A stretch of DNA of 64,000 bases from Macrocystis pyrifera (GCA_031763025.1 JASSKH010000029.1:8600571-8664570), one strand, 5' to 3'; numbered from the stretch's first letter, positions 12,363 through 24,464 are shown. Made by a program: numbers and translations. The notes: a model not told the origin generated them from the sequence alone.

Positions 12363-12421
12363 CGTGGAATATTTAGATTTTTAGTATATGATGGGTCCTG
12401 ATTAATATATGGTCCCACGCT
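12363..12421 (+). mobile_element. Relic right half of a TTACGGGGG MITE
   Basis: Contains TTTTTAGTATATGATGGGTC and a decayed arm CCTGATTAATATATGGTCCC, but no left arm. It continues the 11.88-12.36 kb cluster. Confidence 0.6.
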
Positions 12422-12868
12422 GTTAATAGTCGTCACAAATAAGTTGGCCAAAAAAAGTGCTACCCGTCTCGCAGCACGCCTCCACCGCTACTACTGCAGT
12501 GTACACCTTTTTCCACGCGTTGGGCTCCGATCAACTGGCGGTAAATATCACGGCATACTACGTACCGTTTTTTTTGTTTTTTTTTTTTACGTCTGACGGG
12601 ACACATGTGGAATTTCCGGGAAAGAGGAACCAATAAGCTGGGGAACAGGTGATCCGCCAGGGGATGTAGTGGACGCGCCAGCTGCGAGTTACGGTTTCCA
12701 AAAAATCCTTATACTATATGTAGATCGAAACGCTGCCATAGCTCCCCCGCTTTCGTCCGCCCCTTTTTCCCCGAAGCCGCGGTTGAAGGAATAGTCCCGG
12801 AGATCCGAACTTTTAACGCCGGAGAGCTGCCTTGTATTCATAAACACAACGAACGCCAGCCTCCAGTT

Positions 12869-13634
12869 ATGACCTCCGTTCTATATTTTCCCTTCACGAG
12901 AAGAGCGGACCAACTTGAACTGGTTGACAAATTTCAGAAGCAGTCGAGAGACATCACCCGCTCGCATTCGTGCCGAATGCCGTCCACGATTCAGGGGCTA
13001 CCGGGTAGTCCATATACAGCGTTTCTGTCCGGCATCCCTACTGTCCTTAATGAAAACAATCGGAGCAACGTCATAATTTATTTCCAGACAGGTTTTCGTG
13101 CTGCTCTATCAAATACCGTCAACAATCAAGTGACCCTCGAATGGGCTGGTTTTGATTCGACCAGTGCTACCTCCTGGACTACTGGAAGCCAGCAACTCCG
13201 TTAATTAACGTACGCGAACGGGAAAAAACGATAATATATTTCCGGGTAGCCATCGTCTCCAGTAATGACTGCTGCCGCGACTAAAAAAAAAGCGGACGAA
13301 TACCCACCCCGGACAATTGTCGGCAGCTGAACGTCGCATGCGTCAACAGCAACAACAACGGCAGCAGCTGCTTAGCACCAGAAACAGCAGAAACAGCGGA
13401 AACAGCAGCAGAACACATGTGCCGTCGCTCGGCGTAGACTACAAGCAACGTCCAACGATGCACACGTTTGGTTTTTATCCCCACGCCTACCGACGGCTGG
13501 AACACGGCACACAGGCGAGGAAAATCACCGGAGGCAAAGGCCACATTGGACTGCATATTTTGGTCGGTCACCTACGCCTACGTTACCGGTGTACCGACTG
13601 CAACATGACGTTCCTCCCTCCCGCCTCAGAATGA
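12869..13634. other. Two open frames of unknown status
   Basis: 12869-13204 (111 aa) and 13317-13634 (105 aa, plus strand) start with ATG or near-ATG. The second has a Gln/Asn/Ser-rich start and a CTDC pair. Neither shows a recognisable domain or splice context, so I do not call them genes. Confidence 0.2.
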
Positions 13635-13975
13635 TCATATCACGTACTGGTAGTGTTTATGGTGAGGCACCCAAGAGGCTGTTACATAGTACTCCCATTG
13701 CTGTCTCTGGAAGTGGCTACACCGGAAATTAATTCAACTCTTTAAAGCTGCCATCCACATGCAAGTCCGACTCACAAGCGGACCTTAGTAGGATGCAGCT
13801 CACCCTACATGCGATTCACCCAACACCACACGGCGCTTCGCGCTTGGTGAAAGCAATGTCTGCCTGGTCCGTGAAAACCCGACATGATCCGTCCCGGCAT
13901 TGTCGGGATGCGAGGGTCTATGGTCATACGTCTACGGCCATGCATGACAATGAGTACACCCTCCCCGTTTCCCCG
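13630..13975 (+). repeat. Dispersed repeat R3, copy 1
   Basis: About 345 bp that recurs inverted at 22.3-22.7 kb, with shared blocks such as CATAGTACTCCCATTGCTGT and GGATGCAGCTCACCCT, and partly at 42.8 kb. Ends at GAGTACACCCTCCC. No intact coding frame. Confidence 0.75.
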
Positions 13976-14309
13976 AAAAGTTGCCGAAAAGTAAAACATT
14001 TCTCTACGTGTCCAATGCGCCGCTCGCATAACCGAAGCGACGGGCACAAGCAGAAACAAACATGGACACGCACTAAGGTACGTACCACCGGCGACAGTCT
14101 TATGTCCTAAAAATAACAGAGGGCGTCACCGACGAACTTCTTCTGACGTTCAATCACAAACAGAGGGAAGTGCCGTAAAACCTCGTTCGTGCCCCACCTT
14201 CGTACGCACCCTGTAGGAGCACCGTGCAGACTTTTCACAACTCAGACAGACCACGCGTCTACATCATCCAGCCCCTGACTTCCCGTTACGAGATGCTGCG
14301 CAGGACCTG

Positions 14310-14480
14310 TATCGGACGTATGTGCTATGACTCATAAATCATGAAAAACCTACACGTCTCCCACCCGGCAACATGAGCTACTGATCACACATGTCAGGAA
14401 TATATCTGCCCAGACGGACTCATATGACCAAGTGGGGATAGATGACCTAACGATGATCCATGATCTATGGATGATCTGTC
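14310..14480 (+). repeat. GATC-rich dispersed repeat, copy B
   Basis: Shares CCCGGCAACATGAGCTA, ATATATCTGCC and clustered GATGATC/ATGATCT with copy A. Confidence 0.6.
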
Positions 14481-14962
14481 CAATGCCTTGAAGCTTTTAC
14501 CGTTTAGCCAAAAATCTCCGGCATGTGAAAAAGCGCCGCGTTTTTTTTAGCGGTGGGGCGGTTGCCGCTCGAGGACGCAAATACACCCAGTAGGGGTTTG
14601 CGGAAATAGTCTCCGCCGTAGCACGTCGATAGAAGCAGAACTCGCACCTACAGGCGGGACCAAGCATGAAACCTTTCTACCTCCCCCTTATAAAGAAGCT
14701 TGCGGTAACTACCAGCATTACTCTAATTCCACATGGGTTGTCCTCACAACGCAAGTGCAGTGCGAAAAGGGGATATAATGCCCTGCGAAGGATGCCCCAC
14801 GAAAGAGTGGAAACCCTAACCTCCAAGTCCACGCAGTTTTCGTTCATCCATGCGTGCACGCACACACGCAACGTTCACTACTGCCCCAAGTACAGCCCCA
14901 GAAACTGGAAGCGCAAGCGTTCCTCCCAGTGCCACCACACCGGCGAACTGTATATCAACCAG

Positions 14963-15085
14963 GGCTTCTATGCATGATGCCCAAAAATATTTTGTAAACA
15001 AAATGACTCCTGCTGCCCAGTTCAGGCTTCTATGCATGATGCCCAAAAATATTTTGTAAACAAAATGACTCCTGCTGCCCAGTTC
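14963..15085 (+). repeat. Perfect 62 bp tandem duplication
   Basis: Unit starts GGCTTCTATGCATGATGCCC; the two units (14963-15024 and 15025-15085) are identical over 61 bp. Confidence 0.95.
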
Positions 15086-15557
15086 GGCATCAGAAACTGG
15101 AGACGCGAGTGCTGCCCGTGCTTGCTCGGTGCACCTATACTTGCCGCGCCCCCCTCAAACTACAATCCGGAAAACCAACACCATGGTTCCACATCGTCGC
15201 CAGTTCGATCACAACCAATACCCGTGCCACGTGGAAAACCATCAGGGCTGTTCACGGGTCTTAAATCTCGCGGTTCAGGTCGGGTCGAGCCGGGAAACGG
15301 TGTTCGGATCCGATCCGTGATAATCTGAAAACTTCCTGACCCAACCCGACCCAACCCGACCGGTGAGATCCTGACAACTTACTGGCCTGACCCGCGGGAG
15401 TTTGGGTCAGGACACATAATAAAGAAGAGCCCGGTAAAACCACCCCGGACCATACGCAAAGCCCGGTACCTTCCTGGCGCGCCTTGAAGAAGTTGCTTCA
15501 ACCACGCGCGCGGCGCGCACCTTGACGAGTCGGATCTCTTATCCATGTATCCGCTTC

Positions 15558-15807
15558 TCAATTCAACTTGCTGTTGGCTTCCTGGGAGGGAGCAGTTGCG
15601 GTCGCGCGGCCGGCGACTCCCGTAAGCAGAAGCGGCGTCTTATCCTTCGTGAGCCACCCGATCATCAATGACGTTGTCGCTCCAAACGCCCTGCGGCCCA
15701 CGTTGTACACCCAGCCGAGTTTGGTCTCCAGGAGGGATGCCACGGACCAGTGATCCGTGTGTTTTCGCACCAATCCGTCGCCGTCGATCACCACCACCGT
15801 GAAATTT
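15558..15807 (-). CDS. Terminal exon of an NTF2/SnoaL-like protein
   Basis: A strong polypyrimidine acceptor (CTCTTTTTTTCTTCTTC...GCAG) at 15808 leads into 250 nt open to TGA at 15560-15558. It encodes 82 residues beginning NFTVVVIDGDGLVRKHTDHW and containing a helical VGRRAFGATTSLMIGWL. The pattern VIDGxGxIxxHxDxW is the last strand and turn of SnoaL-like/NTF2-fold proteins of plastid-bearing organisms (DUF2358 type). The exon is GC-rich relative to its surroundings. The incoming phase is one nucleotide. I could not find the upstream exons within the next 3 kb, so it is either the end of a long gene or an orphan exon. Confidence 0.6.
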
Positions 15808-16384
15808 CTGCGAAAAGAAGAAGAAAAAAAGAGCCAGTGATTGCGTCAAGGGGTATGTATTGAAACAAGTTTGGCGATGCCGCAGTTTGAGCGTATTGCA
15901 GAAGCGCGCAGAATGACCCACACCCGCTACCAAGCGTTGGTTATTCACACACACAACGCAGACTCAAGACAACAAAACCTCACCGCACAAGGGGGGGGGC
16001 TCCCCCGACACGCCCACCCAAGGAACGCAAGGCTGTTTCTCTAGAAAATCACACGCCGACGACGGGCTTACTCTAAGCTGACAACGACCTTACTCGCTAC
16101 GCGGTACTTGGGGACAAAAAGCAGTTTTGAACAAACGCCCTTGTGAGTTGAAGACTTTTGTTGCCCACAGATCTGGGCCAAAATGCTCCAACTCTTATCC
16201 CAAGTGGATTTGTCGCCGAAAACAAGACAGCATCCGGAGTTTTGGGGGTCAGCCAGATATTATCCCGAATTTAACCCGTTCACAAGTACCGTAACCGCAC
16301 GCACGGTATTGGACACACACATGTCGGAAACACTGTGGGATACACGGTTCAAGTAGTTTAAATAAACCAACCCGTACCAATACA

Positions 16385-16593
16385 GTAGTGGTCCTTCTGT
16401 AGTGCCGGTATGCGCTAGCCACCAAAATACAGGCACTATACGTAACGGCAGCAGGGGGGCAACCGGCACTAATTACTCCGCACGCCGCCGCACCGTTTAA
16501 TGGTGAATCCCACCTGCGCCAAGTGAGTTCACCAGCACTATAGCGGGCAGCCGGCACTATAGAAGGCAACCGGCACTATAGAGGGACCACTAC
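16385..16593. mobile_element. GTAGTGGTCC-ended MITE, copy 2
   Basis: Ends GTAGTGGTCCTTCTGTAGTG and CACTATAGAGGGACCACTAC. Three copies of ACCGGCACTA lie inside. No coding capacity. Confidence 0.8.
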
Positions 16594-16823
16594 TCATACC
16601 AAGCAGTTCGTCTCCGAAAAGTTGTACCAGGTGTCAGGTGCGCAAAAGCTACAGCAGGACCAACGCGCCCAGCACCCGCACCCAATCCGCGCACCAATCT
16701 GGCCGAAAACAGGCTTACCGCCGCTCCGACTCTAATATCAACATCAAACGCGTCTTACATCTCCAGCCAGGGTGCAAGCGAGAAACAGGGTATACAGTAG
16801 TAAGAAACAGGATCTACAGACAG

Positions 16824-16932
16824 TATTACGGGGGTCCATAGTTAATAGGACCTATGGTATACATAAAAACCTATATATTTACCTATTTTTACTAACAATA
16901 TTTGGTCCTATTTATTATGGTCCCCTGTAATA
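16824..16932 (-). mobile_element. TTACGGGGG foldback MITE, copy 12
   Basis: Ends TATTACGGGGGTCC and GGTCCCCTGTAATA; the left-arm T is not compensated on the right. Confidence 0.92.
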
Positions 16933-19889
16933 GCAGTTTCTCACTACTGCATATAGCACTATGAGCGTGAATATAAGCATCGTTTCGGACTCTGCTGTGA
17001 GAATTAAACGGAGTTTATATTCCCGGTCAAAAGGGGTACAGTAGTATAACAAAGAAACAGGACTGTAGGCCCAGGCTGGATTCATTTTCTGGGAAGGACC
17101 GTTCTACACTGACTTTCGTACAACGGCTGGTGAGATTAATATATTTTCCGTAAATCTCTGTAGGTTATTTGAAAGCAATGTTAAAAAAAAAATGTCCCCT
17201 GTGAGACCGAGCATGTATTTCGTCGCACCTCGTCTATGGAACCTGCCTAGGATGAATCGATCGCGCTTTTAGACCTATGCCAATGGGAAAGCGAAGTATC
17301 AATAAAAAATTTGAATTCCAAAGATACCTGCCAAAAAAATTTAGAACACGCTTCCTATGGGCACGTTCAGAAAAAAAAAAAAGTTCCCAACTTTTGGAAA
17401 AGCCCCAAAAAAAGCAAATCTGGGGCCGATGTTAGGCCAAGATCGGCCTGAGAAAAACTCGGGCCGATCTTTGGTTCGAAGCGGCGAGATTCCGAGTCCT
17501 CGGCAGACATCGATCGACAAAACCAACGATTGCGTCATAAACTCTGAACGGATTGCGCTCGTTAGGGGCTCCGACCCACCCTTGGGTCACCGTCTTCACA
17601 CAATGGCCAGTGACGTGCGGCGGGCGCTGGCCAGGCGTACGATAAAAAAACAACTAACCGCTGGTGTGTACAAAACAGAACACAAAATTTCTCGATCCGT
17701 CTCGAATGGCAAAAATAGGCTTTTTTTCAGGTTTGGGAGGATACCGCAGGACGCCGCCGGCAAGCTCTCGCCCCCTAGACCATGTATTCACTTTCTATCT
17801 TCGATGCCGTCATCTATACTCGTCGGCCTTGCCCGACACCAAGCTGGTTGGCCTTGGGCTGAGTCTATACCGAGATCGAGCATGTATCGTCGCACGAGCT
17901 GATTTTTATCAGCGTGTTGACAATTTGCAACGAGAGAAAACAAATTGCGCCGCCTGCAGCCGTTGGAAAAAACAAAACAAAAATCAAACATTTTTTCCCA
18001 TTTTTCCAACAGCGGCGGTACGAGGATATTTTCGGCTGTTTTTTTAAAGCAATATTTTTGTAAAAAAACTTTCGGACTTCGCGTTTCCATTGGCATGGGT
18101 GTTACCATGTACGAGTTTTCTATGACCTGATGAAGGATATATGTATAAATATGTATGTATGTATAAATAATATATATATACAATGATTCCCGACGCCTGA
18201 GAGCGCAGCATTCGCTTCCGATTTCGTCTTGAGTTTAGCCTGGGATTCCACACGCCTTCGCTTCCCTGGCTTCGCGCTTGCTTTTTCGACCGCTTTCCTC
18301 GATGGTCGCGCGAGCCGGCCTCCGACGGGTGTTCTCCCGTGCGCGCGTCTCGGAGTCTCGCGCCGCGGACTTGCGCGGCGACCCCGAACTCGAGGGATAT
18401 TTGCTGCGGAGAGGAGACACGGACGTTCTATTTTCTTCCCTCCTGGAAATTGAGTTCCCCATCGTTCTAAAAGGTCCAAGGGTGGCACGCATGAACGCGT
18501 GAACAGCAGTCGTGTACTCAGGATCTGAACGATTTTTTATTGGTTCAAACTGACAGTCCCGTTTTCGACCACGAACTCCAAGAATACGGAGAGGAGACAC
18601 GGACGTTCTATTTTTCGCGGTCCTGGAGATTTGTTTCGCTGTTGTTGCTCCGCAAAGACAGACAGACTTGATCTTATCATTGTAGTTCTTTCCTATCCGA
18701 GGTTCGATTCTCGGCCTTGCTGATGCTACCGCTTTATTCTCCCGACTCCTTTGGTTTGCGGGCCGCCATCGGCCTGCTCGACCCCCTCGGTCTCGCCTTA
18801 CTCGGTGGCCGTCTTTCCTTGCCCCTCTCTCTTCGCGAGTCGACTACACGCGCCTTCCCGGGGTATCGCGCCGCTCTTGCTACCAGATCGTTCGATAAAA
18901 ATCGGCACGGCATCTATTTGTTTTCGCCGGAGGAATGGGATGGAGGTTGTTGGAGAGTATGAATTCGACCGAGTGTGGTCGATAAGAAAAACCGACCAAT
19001 CACACCGGAGGATATCATACAAGTGGTCGTACATGCCCGGACTGTCTACTGCTGCTGCAAGGTCTGATCTCTGGAGGCGCATTGAAATACGAGTACTAGT
19101 ACGGCAGCAACAGTACAGCAGTAGCAGTAGCAGTAGGTCAGAGGTATTCTACTTGGAAGACGTACAAAGCAAAACCAAATATCCATAACAAGCGCGCCCG
19201 ATGAGCGTGTCTGACGTATCACGCAATAATGCAGCTTCCAAAGTTGAGTTTCAACCACTCAATCGGTCGTACTCACAGCAGACGGTTTTCACTTTTTCAA
19301 TCAGATACAGCTGCCAGGTATTTACTGTTACTTAATAAAGAAATTTAAGACACTACTTCATACAGTCCCGCCTTAAGATACGATCCTTCGTTACCAGGTA
19401 CCGGTATACTACTGCAAGATAAGATGTTCGCATTACCATTTTCTGGTGAAAACACGTCAAGTTATTTCGTCGAGCACTACTGGAGATAATCGAGGGTTCG
19501 AGACTGTTTGCTTCCACTGCGAGTACTCGCAGTATATCGGGGTTGTGTGGTGCTGTGGATATTGTGCTGCGTGTGCTTCACGTGTATCCGACCTGAATAA
19601 TTCGGGGTTCACACTGAGAATTCACCCCATGTTTGCAGTGTACTTTGCTGTTGTCAGGTTGTTCTGTATTGCCGATCGATACCAGGTACCAAGTATCAGG
19701 TATCAGGTGTTTGATACTGCTCCTACTCGCAGCATCTCGGAATATATGCTGCGATTACTGCCTGTAGTCATGATGGAGTATTTCATACCAGTCGGTGTAG
19801 ATAATGCGCCTGTACTGGTTGGAAAAAATATGCGTAACGCGTCCTGTACTCGAAGTAATTTGGGCGGATGCTGCAAGCTGACATGTTGT

Positions 19890-19890
<1 letters not shown>
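16933..19890. other. No gene resolved; GC-rich island 18.2-18.9 kb
   Basis: Several overlapping frames occur in the GC-rich part, on both strands, none with a motif. A T-arm-like GAGGTTCGATTCTCGG at 18699-18714 has no matching A box. Confidence 0.35.
18406..18632 (+). repeat. Pair of direct repeats CGGAGAGGAGACACGGACG
   Basis: About 30 bp identical block at 18407 and again at 18586 (CGGAGAGGAGACACGGACGT...), with weaker similarity (TCCTGGA.ATT) beyond. Lies in a GC-rich island (18200-18900) without a convincing gene. Confidence 0.7.
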
Positions 19891-19891
<1 letters not shown>

Positions 19892-19920
<29 letters not shown>

Positions 19921-20016
19921 GGTAGTGCTGCTGCTGGTGTTGCGGCTGCGTCTGCACACAGCAGCAGCAGCAATGGTGCTGTTGTGCTGCTGCTGCTACT
20001 GCTTGCTGCTATCGCT
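19892..20016 (+). repeat. CTG/CAG triplet tract
   Basis: An uninterrupted (CTG)9-10 followed by interrupted CTG, GCAGCAGCAG and CTGCTG blocks. Open frames through it (poly-Leu, poly-Gln, poly-Ser) are artefacts. Confidence 0.9.
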
Positions 20017-20641
20017 TTCATGTGAAAAGGAGAGGCCATCTCTCCCGCACAAGCACCGTTGGCAGTAGGTACAGCTCGCCGTAGATAGGTGCGTATGATA
20101 CTTCGGCGTGGGTATGGGGTACTACTTGGCAACTGGGCAGATAAAGGGCAGCAGTACTATGGTCCACAAAATGCAAGTAATCTCGGTTCTGAGAAACTGA
20201 TGAACCTCTCAGATCTGAGCTGACTTCTGCCCCCTCCAGGACAAAGAGCAATAGTATCGACGGTTTCCTGCGCCATAATAGTAGACGGTTCTGATTCTTC
20301 GGCTTCAGATATCGCTGAAAGAAAAACGAAACAACGTCGCAAATAAAAAATCATAAAAGTCAAGTAAAAGTTGGTCAATAGTAATGCGAGTGAGACAGAG
20401 ATTCAAAAACTGAGAACTGAAACTCAGCATTGCCTTTTCCTGCACCACTTGGCATTGACCTGATCAGATCATGTTCGTTCGTATTATTTATAAGATCGAA
20501 TGGCGTATTTATATTGCTAAAAAACGTGATCACGAATTGGCACTGAGATATATTTGCCTATCCGGAGCATGGGTGCCGGCACCCTACAGGAATCACTACT
20601 ATAATACTGTAATAGGGACATTTACGATGGTGTGCTCCTAC

Positions 20642-20750
20642 TATTACGTGGGGCCATAGTAAATAGGACCAAATATTGTGAGTAAAAATAGGAAAATATA
20701 TAGGTCTTTGTGTGTACCGTAGGTCCTATTTACTATGGTCCTCCCTAATA
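20642..20750 (+). mobile_element. TTACGGGGG foldback MITE, copy 13
   Basis: Ends TATTACGTGGGGCC and GGTCCTCCCTAATA; centre AATATTGTGAGTAAAAATAG. Confidence 0.9.
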
Positions 20751-21036
20751 CAAGCACGTGGCGAGCGGGGGGTGCCCCAGAGATCAATGGAAAGAAAGTG
20801 TGCGAGAATCAACGAACTCGAGAACGTTTATTTTGTTAAGCAGTACGGCACCACCCGCTAGCCTGCAGAGTCGCATGGCTTATGTAGCTTATTAGTAAAT
20901 AAGTAGTGAGAACTCCCGTATAACCAACAGCCTGAGCCTGCCTTTTGGAGTGTTCGATTTTGTTTCGGTATGTACCTGGTAGGTTAGAGTTCAGGTGGAC
21001 TGTATTAGCCCAAACAGCATATTTCGACATAGTCGC

Positions 21037-21145
21037 TATTACGGGGGACCATAGTAAATAGGACTAAATATTGATAGTAAAAAAATGAAAATATATAGGC
21101 TTTTATGTTTACCGTAGGTCCTATTTACTATGGTCCCCCGTAATA
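21037..21145 (+). mobile_element. TTACGGGGG foldback MITE, copy 14
   Basis: Near-consensus copy with perfect outer arms GGGGGACCATAGTAAATAGG / CCTATTTACTATGGTCCCCC. Confidence 0.94.
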
Positions 21146-22324
21146 GGTCCGTTTGGTAACGACGACATTTCAGCTTCCAGTCCTCTTTTTGATACCTGGT
21201 ATGCACTAACGTCTTCACGAATCAAGTATTTACGTAGTGAAAAGGAGATGGAGGTGTGGACAGCCGCAACAAGACACCGGGAACACAGAAACCACAGGAA
21301 AATAACAAAAAAAAAAAAAAAAAAAATGTTGGGAGCTCAGCGAGCATGACCATGTATAGTAGTCTACCCTGGTACACGCGAGTGGTTCCTCCGAACGTTC
21401 TATTTTGAAAGCCCACAACTGCTGAGCGAGAGAAAAAAAAATCATTCGTATTACAGTGGTGTTGGACATCCAACGAGAATCAGAGTTCGGCACCATGCCG
21501 AAAAAACAAAAACAAAAACTCTTCGGAATCGATACGATCTCGACATCTGATAAGTTGAAGCTTTCGTTCAAAACCCGCAGAAAAATGCACGGAGACGCCA
21601 CAGGGGATGGGAGGCAAGACGCGTTCCTAGATACAATATATCGAAAGCCAGCGTGAATACTTCGGTGAAATTCCGTGGTCGCATCAATTGGTACAGAGTT
21701 TAGGATCAATGTGGCCTCTCTGCTGCGATCAGCCTGAGACACTCACACAGGACATTCGCCGGTTATCAACGCGGCACTTCGTCGCAGAGAGTAGTTATCC
21801 CGGTAAAATAGACACCACGTCTGCTTACTCGGGCTGTTGTCAGTCGCTCTCTCTGTACAGTTCGGAGGATTTTTCCACACGCGGGGACACACATGGTGCG
21901 TCCCCGACTTTTCGGCTCTAAAAAATACGCACCAAGTTTTGTCATTGTCTCCCCGAAGCTCAGCCTAAATCGGGCATTCACATTCCTCATAAAAGGCGGC
22001 GCTGAAGCTGGTGTTCAAAATCAGGCGAGCAGTTACCGGAAATATTCGAAGGCATGAAGTGCCTATTTTCTCCCCCGTCATCGAAATGTACAGCTATATC
22101 CGTGACAAAACAAGAAAAAAAAAAAACACAAGGTTAAAAAACAATAATGCGCGCAGGGCTGGTGCTGCATGAGCCCAAGCACTCCGCGGGGAACGATACC
22201 ACGTGAGGCACAAAACCGGTTCGAACCAATACCTTTTAGCGCAAGTCAAGCCCAATCTGGTCCTAGGCGACGAGGGAAGAAAGTGCCTGAACCGTTCTTG
22301 CGATAGAAATGTATGGCGCGCGCG

Positions 22325-22680
22325 GGGGGGGGGGGTGTACTAGATAGGAGAGATGTACTCGATCTCATGCATGGCCGTAGTCGCATGACCATAGACCCTC
22401 GCATCCCTACAATGCCGGGATGGAGCATGTCGGGTTTTCACCGACCAGGCAGATATTGCTTGCACCAAGCGCGAAGCGCCGTGAGGTGTCCGGCGAGTCG
22501 CATGAAGGGTGAGCTGCATCCTACTAAGAATCGCTTGTGAGGCGGACTTGCATATGGATGACAGCTTCAATGAGTTAGTTTAATTTCCGGTGTGGCCACT
22601 TCCAGAGACAGCAATGGGAGTACTATGTAACTGCTTCTTGGGTGCCTTACCTTGAACACTACGTGATACGATCAATTCCC
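22325..22680 (-). repeat. Dispersed repeat R3, copy 2 (inverted)
   Basis: Reverse complement of 13630-13975 with about 15 percent difference by eye. The left end abuts a G-run. Confidence 0.75.
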
Positions 22681-22917
22681 TTGTGCAGAGTAAAGGTTCT
22701 TTACTTCGCACAAATAATCTAACTAGACGACCAGCTGTGGGCGACCGCCAAAAAAAAAAAAAAAAAAAAAAAAAAAACGGTACCCTGGATGTCTAGCTCA
22801 CGTAGTGAGCGGCATGTTTTACAGTGTCGTTGCCAACCGACGCCAACCCAACCCGTATATAATATTATATAATAGGGGGGGGGGGGCTGCTATATGACCC
22901 CGGATCAGAACTACAAC

Positions 22918-23025
22918 TATTACGGAGGACCATAGTTAATAGGACCAAATATTGTTAGTAAAGATAGGTAAATATATAGTCTTTATGTATATCAAAGGTC
23001 CTATTAACTATGGTCCCCCGTAATA
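22918..23025 (+). mobile_element. TTACGGGGG foldback MITE, copy 15
   Basis: Ends TATTACGGAGGACC and GGTCCCCCGTAATA; arms share the AGTTAATAGG / CCTATTAACT form. Confidence 0.92.
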
Positions 23026-23370
23026 GGGAGGGAGCAGGAGACAAAAGGACAACAAGAGAGGGGGCAAGAGAAAAAATGGCGAAGATAATAGACGAGACAA
23101 AAAAAGAAAGCAAGACCGCACAATTCTGCGCTGCTGGTTTGCTTGTTTACCTTAAGCGGAAGGAAGTGAACGGCCAGAGCTTGGGCTTGAACACCATCGT
23201 CGTATCCATCGTCAGCGACCTGGCGTCGTCAGCACATGAGAGGAGACGGGAGACAGAAACAAGCGAACCAACGGAGGCGTTACAGTTATTGGATAATTGT
23301 TATGTATGAATATGCTATTATTAATAGTATCATGGCAATTAATATTATTTATTCATAAACTACTCTGATC

Positions 23371-23427
23371 GGAAATATAAGGATATTTCATACATTAATA
23401 TGAAAATCAAGCGGCCCTTATATTTCC
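23371..23427. repeat. 57 bp palindromic element GGAAATATAAGG, copy 1
   Basis: Starts GGAAATATAAGGATATT and ends GGCCCTTATATTTCC, forming a hairpin around TACATTAATATG. Confidence 0.65.
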
Positions 23428-23830
23428 GCCCAAAATCGTGTTAATGTTTTCGCCCCCCGATAATGCACAGCAGTGGCGTACATGTTCCAGTCCGACTTGA
23501 CTCAAACCATCCTCCAGACGTCCCTCTTCCATCACTCTGAACCAACAACACAACATACCCTACGTTCTCTTCATCAAGGCCCCTCCGTACAACTCTCTCT
23601 CTCGGCGAAGCCCTCGTTTACCCTACTCGTATAGTCCTAGTCAATATTATCACCCCCCGGACAGACGATCGGTTCTCGCTCCATGATCTACCAAGAACCT
23701 GGTAAATGCTTTCGGGCGCCATCGCTCGGCCTCAACAGGGGCGAAGGCGAAAAGCAACCGTAAGCCAACATAACTGCAAGCTCTTAAGAGGGCATATGAA
23801 GTACTCAATTGAGTTGGGGTCGAAAAAGCC

Positions 23831-24270
23831 TTCCAGGTGGGAACAGGGTTATTAGCCTTAAGAGCTGAAAAAGTCTCCAAGTGCGGAAAGAGTTAACCTT
23901 AAACCTGAGCAACTCTCCAAGTGGGAACAGGGTCAAACTCGGAGCACGAATACTACTTGAGTGGAAAAAGCTCTAGCCTCAGAGCTAAAAACTTTCTCCA
24001 AGTGGGAACAGGGTTTAATTCAGAGCTCAACAAAAGCTTCAAAAGTGGCAAAATGGTCAACCTTTAGAGCCGAAACAATCTCCAAGTAGGAACTACTGTA
24101 GGTTAACCTTGAACCTGAAACACTCCTCGAGTGGGAACCGGGTCAAACTTTAGGAGCTGAAAAAACTTTCAAGTGGGAAAAGAGATAACCTTACTGTAGA
24201 TCTGCAAACAATTTCAAGTGGCAAAAGGGTCAACCTTAGAGCTGAAACGTTTTCAAGTGACATAATGGTT
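23831..24270 (+). repeat. Minisatellite, about 41 bp unit, 10-11 copies
   Basis: Consensus core CTCCAAGTGGGAACAGGGTC then AACCTTAGAGCTGAAA. Units vary from 38 to 45 bp. It stops at the start of piggyBac-like MITE copy 3. Confidence 0.88.
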
Positions 24271-24274
24271 ATCG

Positions 24275-24364
24275 CCCGGTTTAGGACTGTAGTCCCATTT
24301 AGGGGACAAACTACTTAAGAATCGAGTGATTTTTCCCCCAAAACGGGACTGCAGTTCGAAAAGG
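24275..24364. mobile_element. piggyBac-like MITE, copy 3
   Basis: Arms GGACTGTAGTCCCATTTAGG and CCCCCAAAACGGGACTGCAG; ends CCCGGTTTAGG and CGAAAAGG. The target TTAA is no longer recognisable. Confidence 0.72.
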
Positions 24365-24464
24365 TTTCAACCAAGGAGGCGTTGGTACGACAAGGGCATG
24401 TAGCACGCTTTTCCTTGCAAGGCAAACACTGCTGACCGATGGGGCTTCTCAAGTAAGGAACCAC

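Larger units (their letters stand above)
2911..12868. other. Gene-poor region between repeats
   Basis: Apart from the MITEs and tandem repeats listed, frames are short and show no family motif or codon pattern. The longest open frames (for example 6299-6673 and 10606-10980) contain homopolymer or triplet runs and no conserved residues. Confidence 0.45.

Noticed and set aside
18652-18722. tRNA gene suggested by GAGGTTCGATTCTCGG
   Set aside because: Only a T-arm-like hairpin; no A box and no acceptor stem pairing.
23010-23309. 99 aa open frame, plus strand
   Set aside because: Its start lies inside the right arm of MITE copy 15 and it has no motif beyond Lys/Arg/Glu-rich composition.
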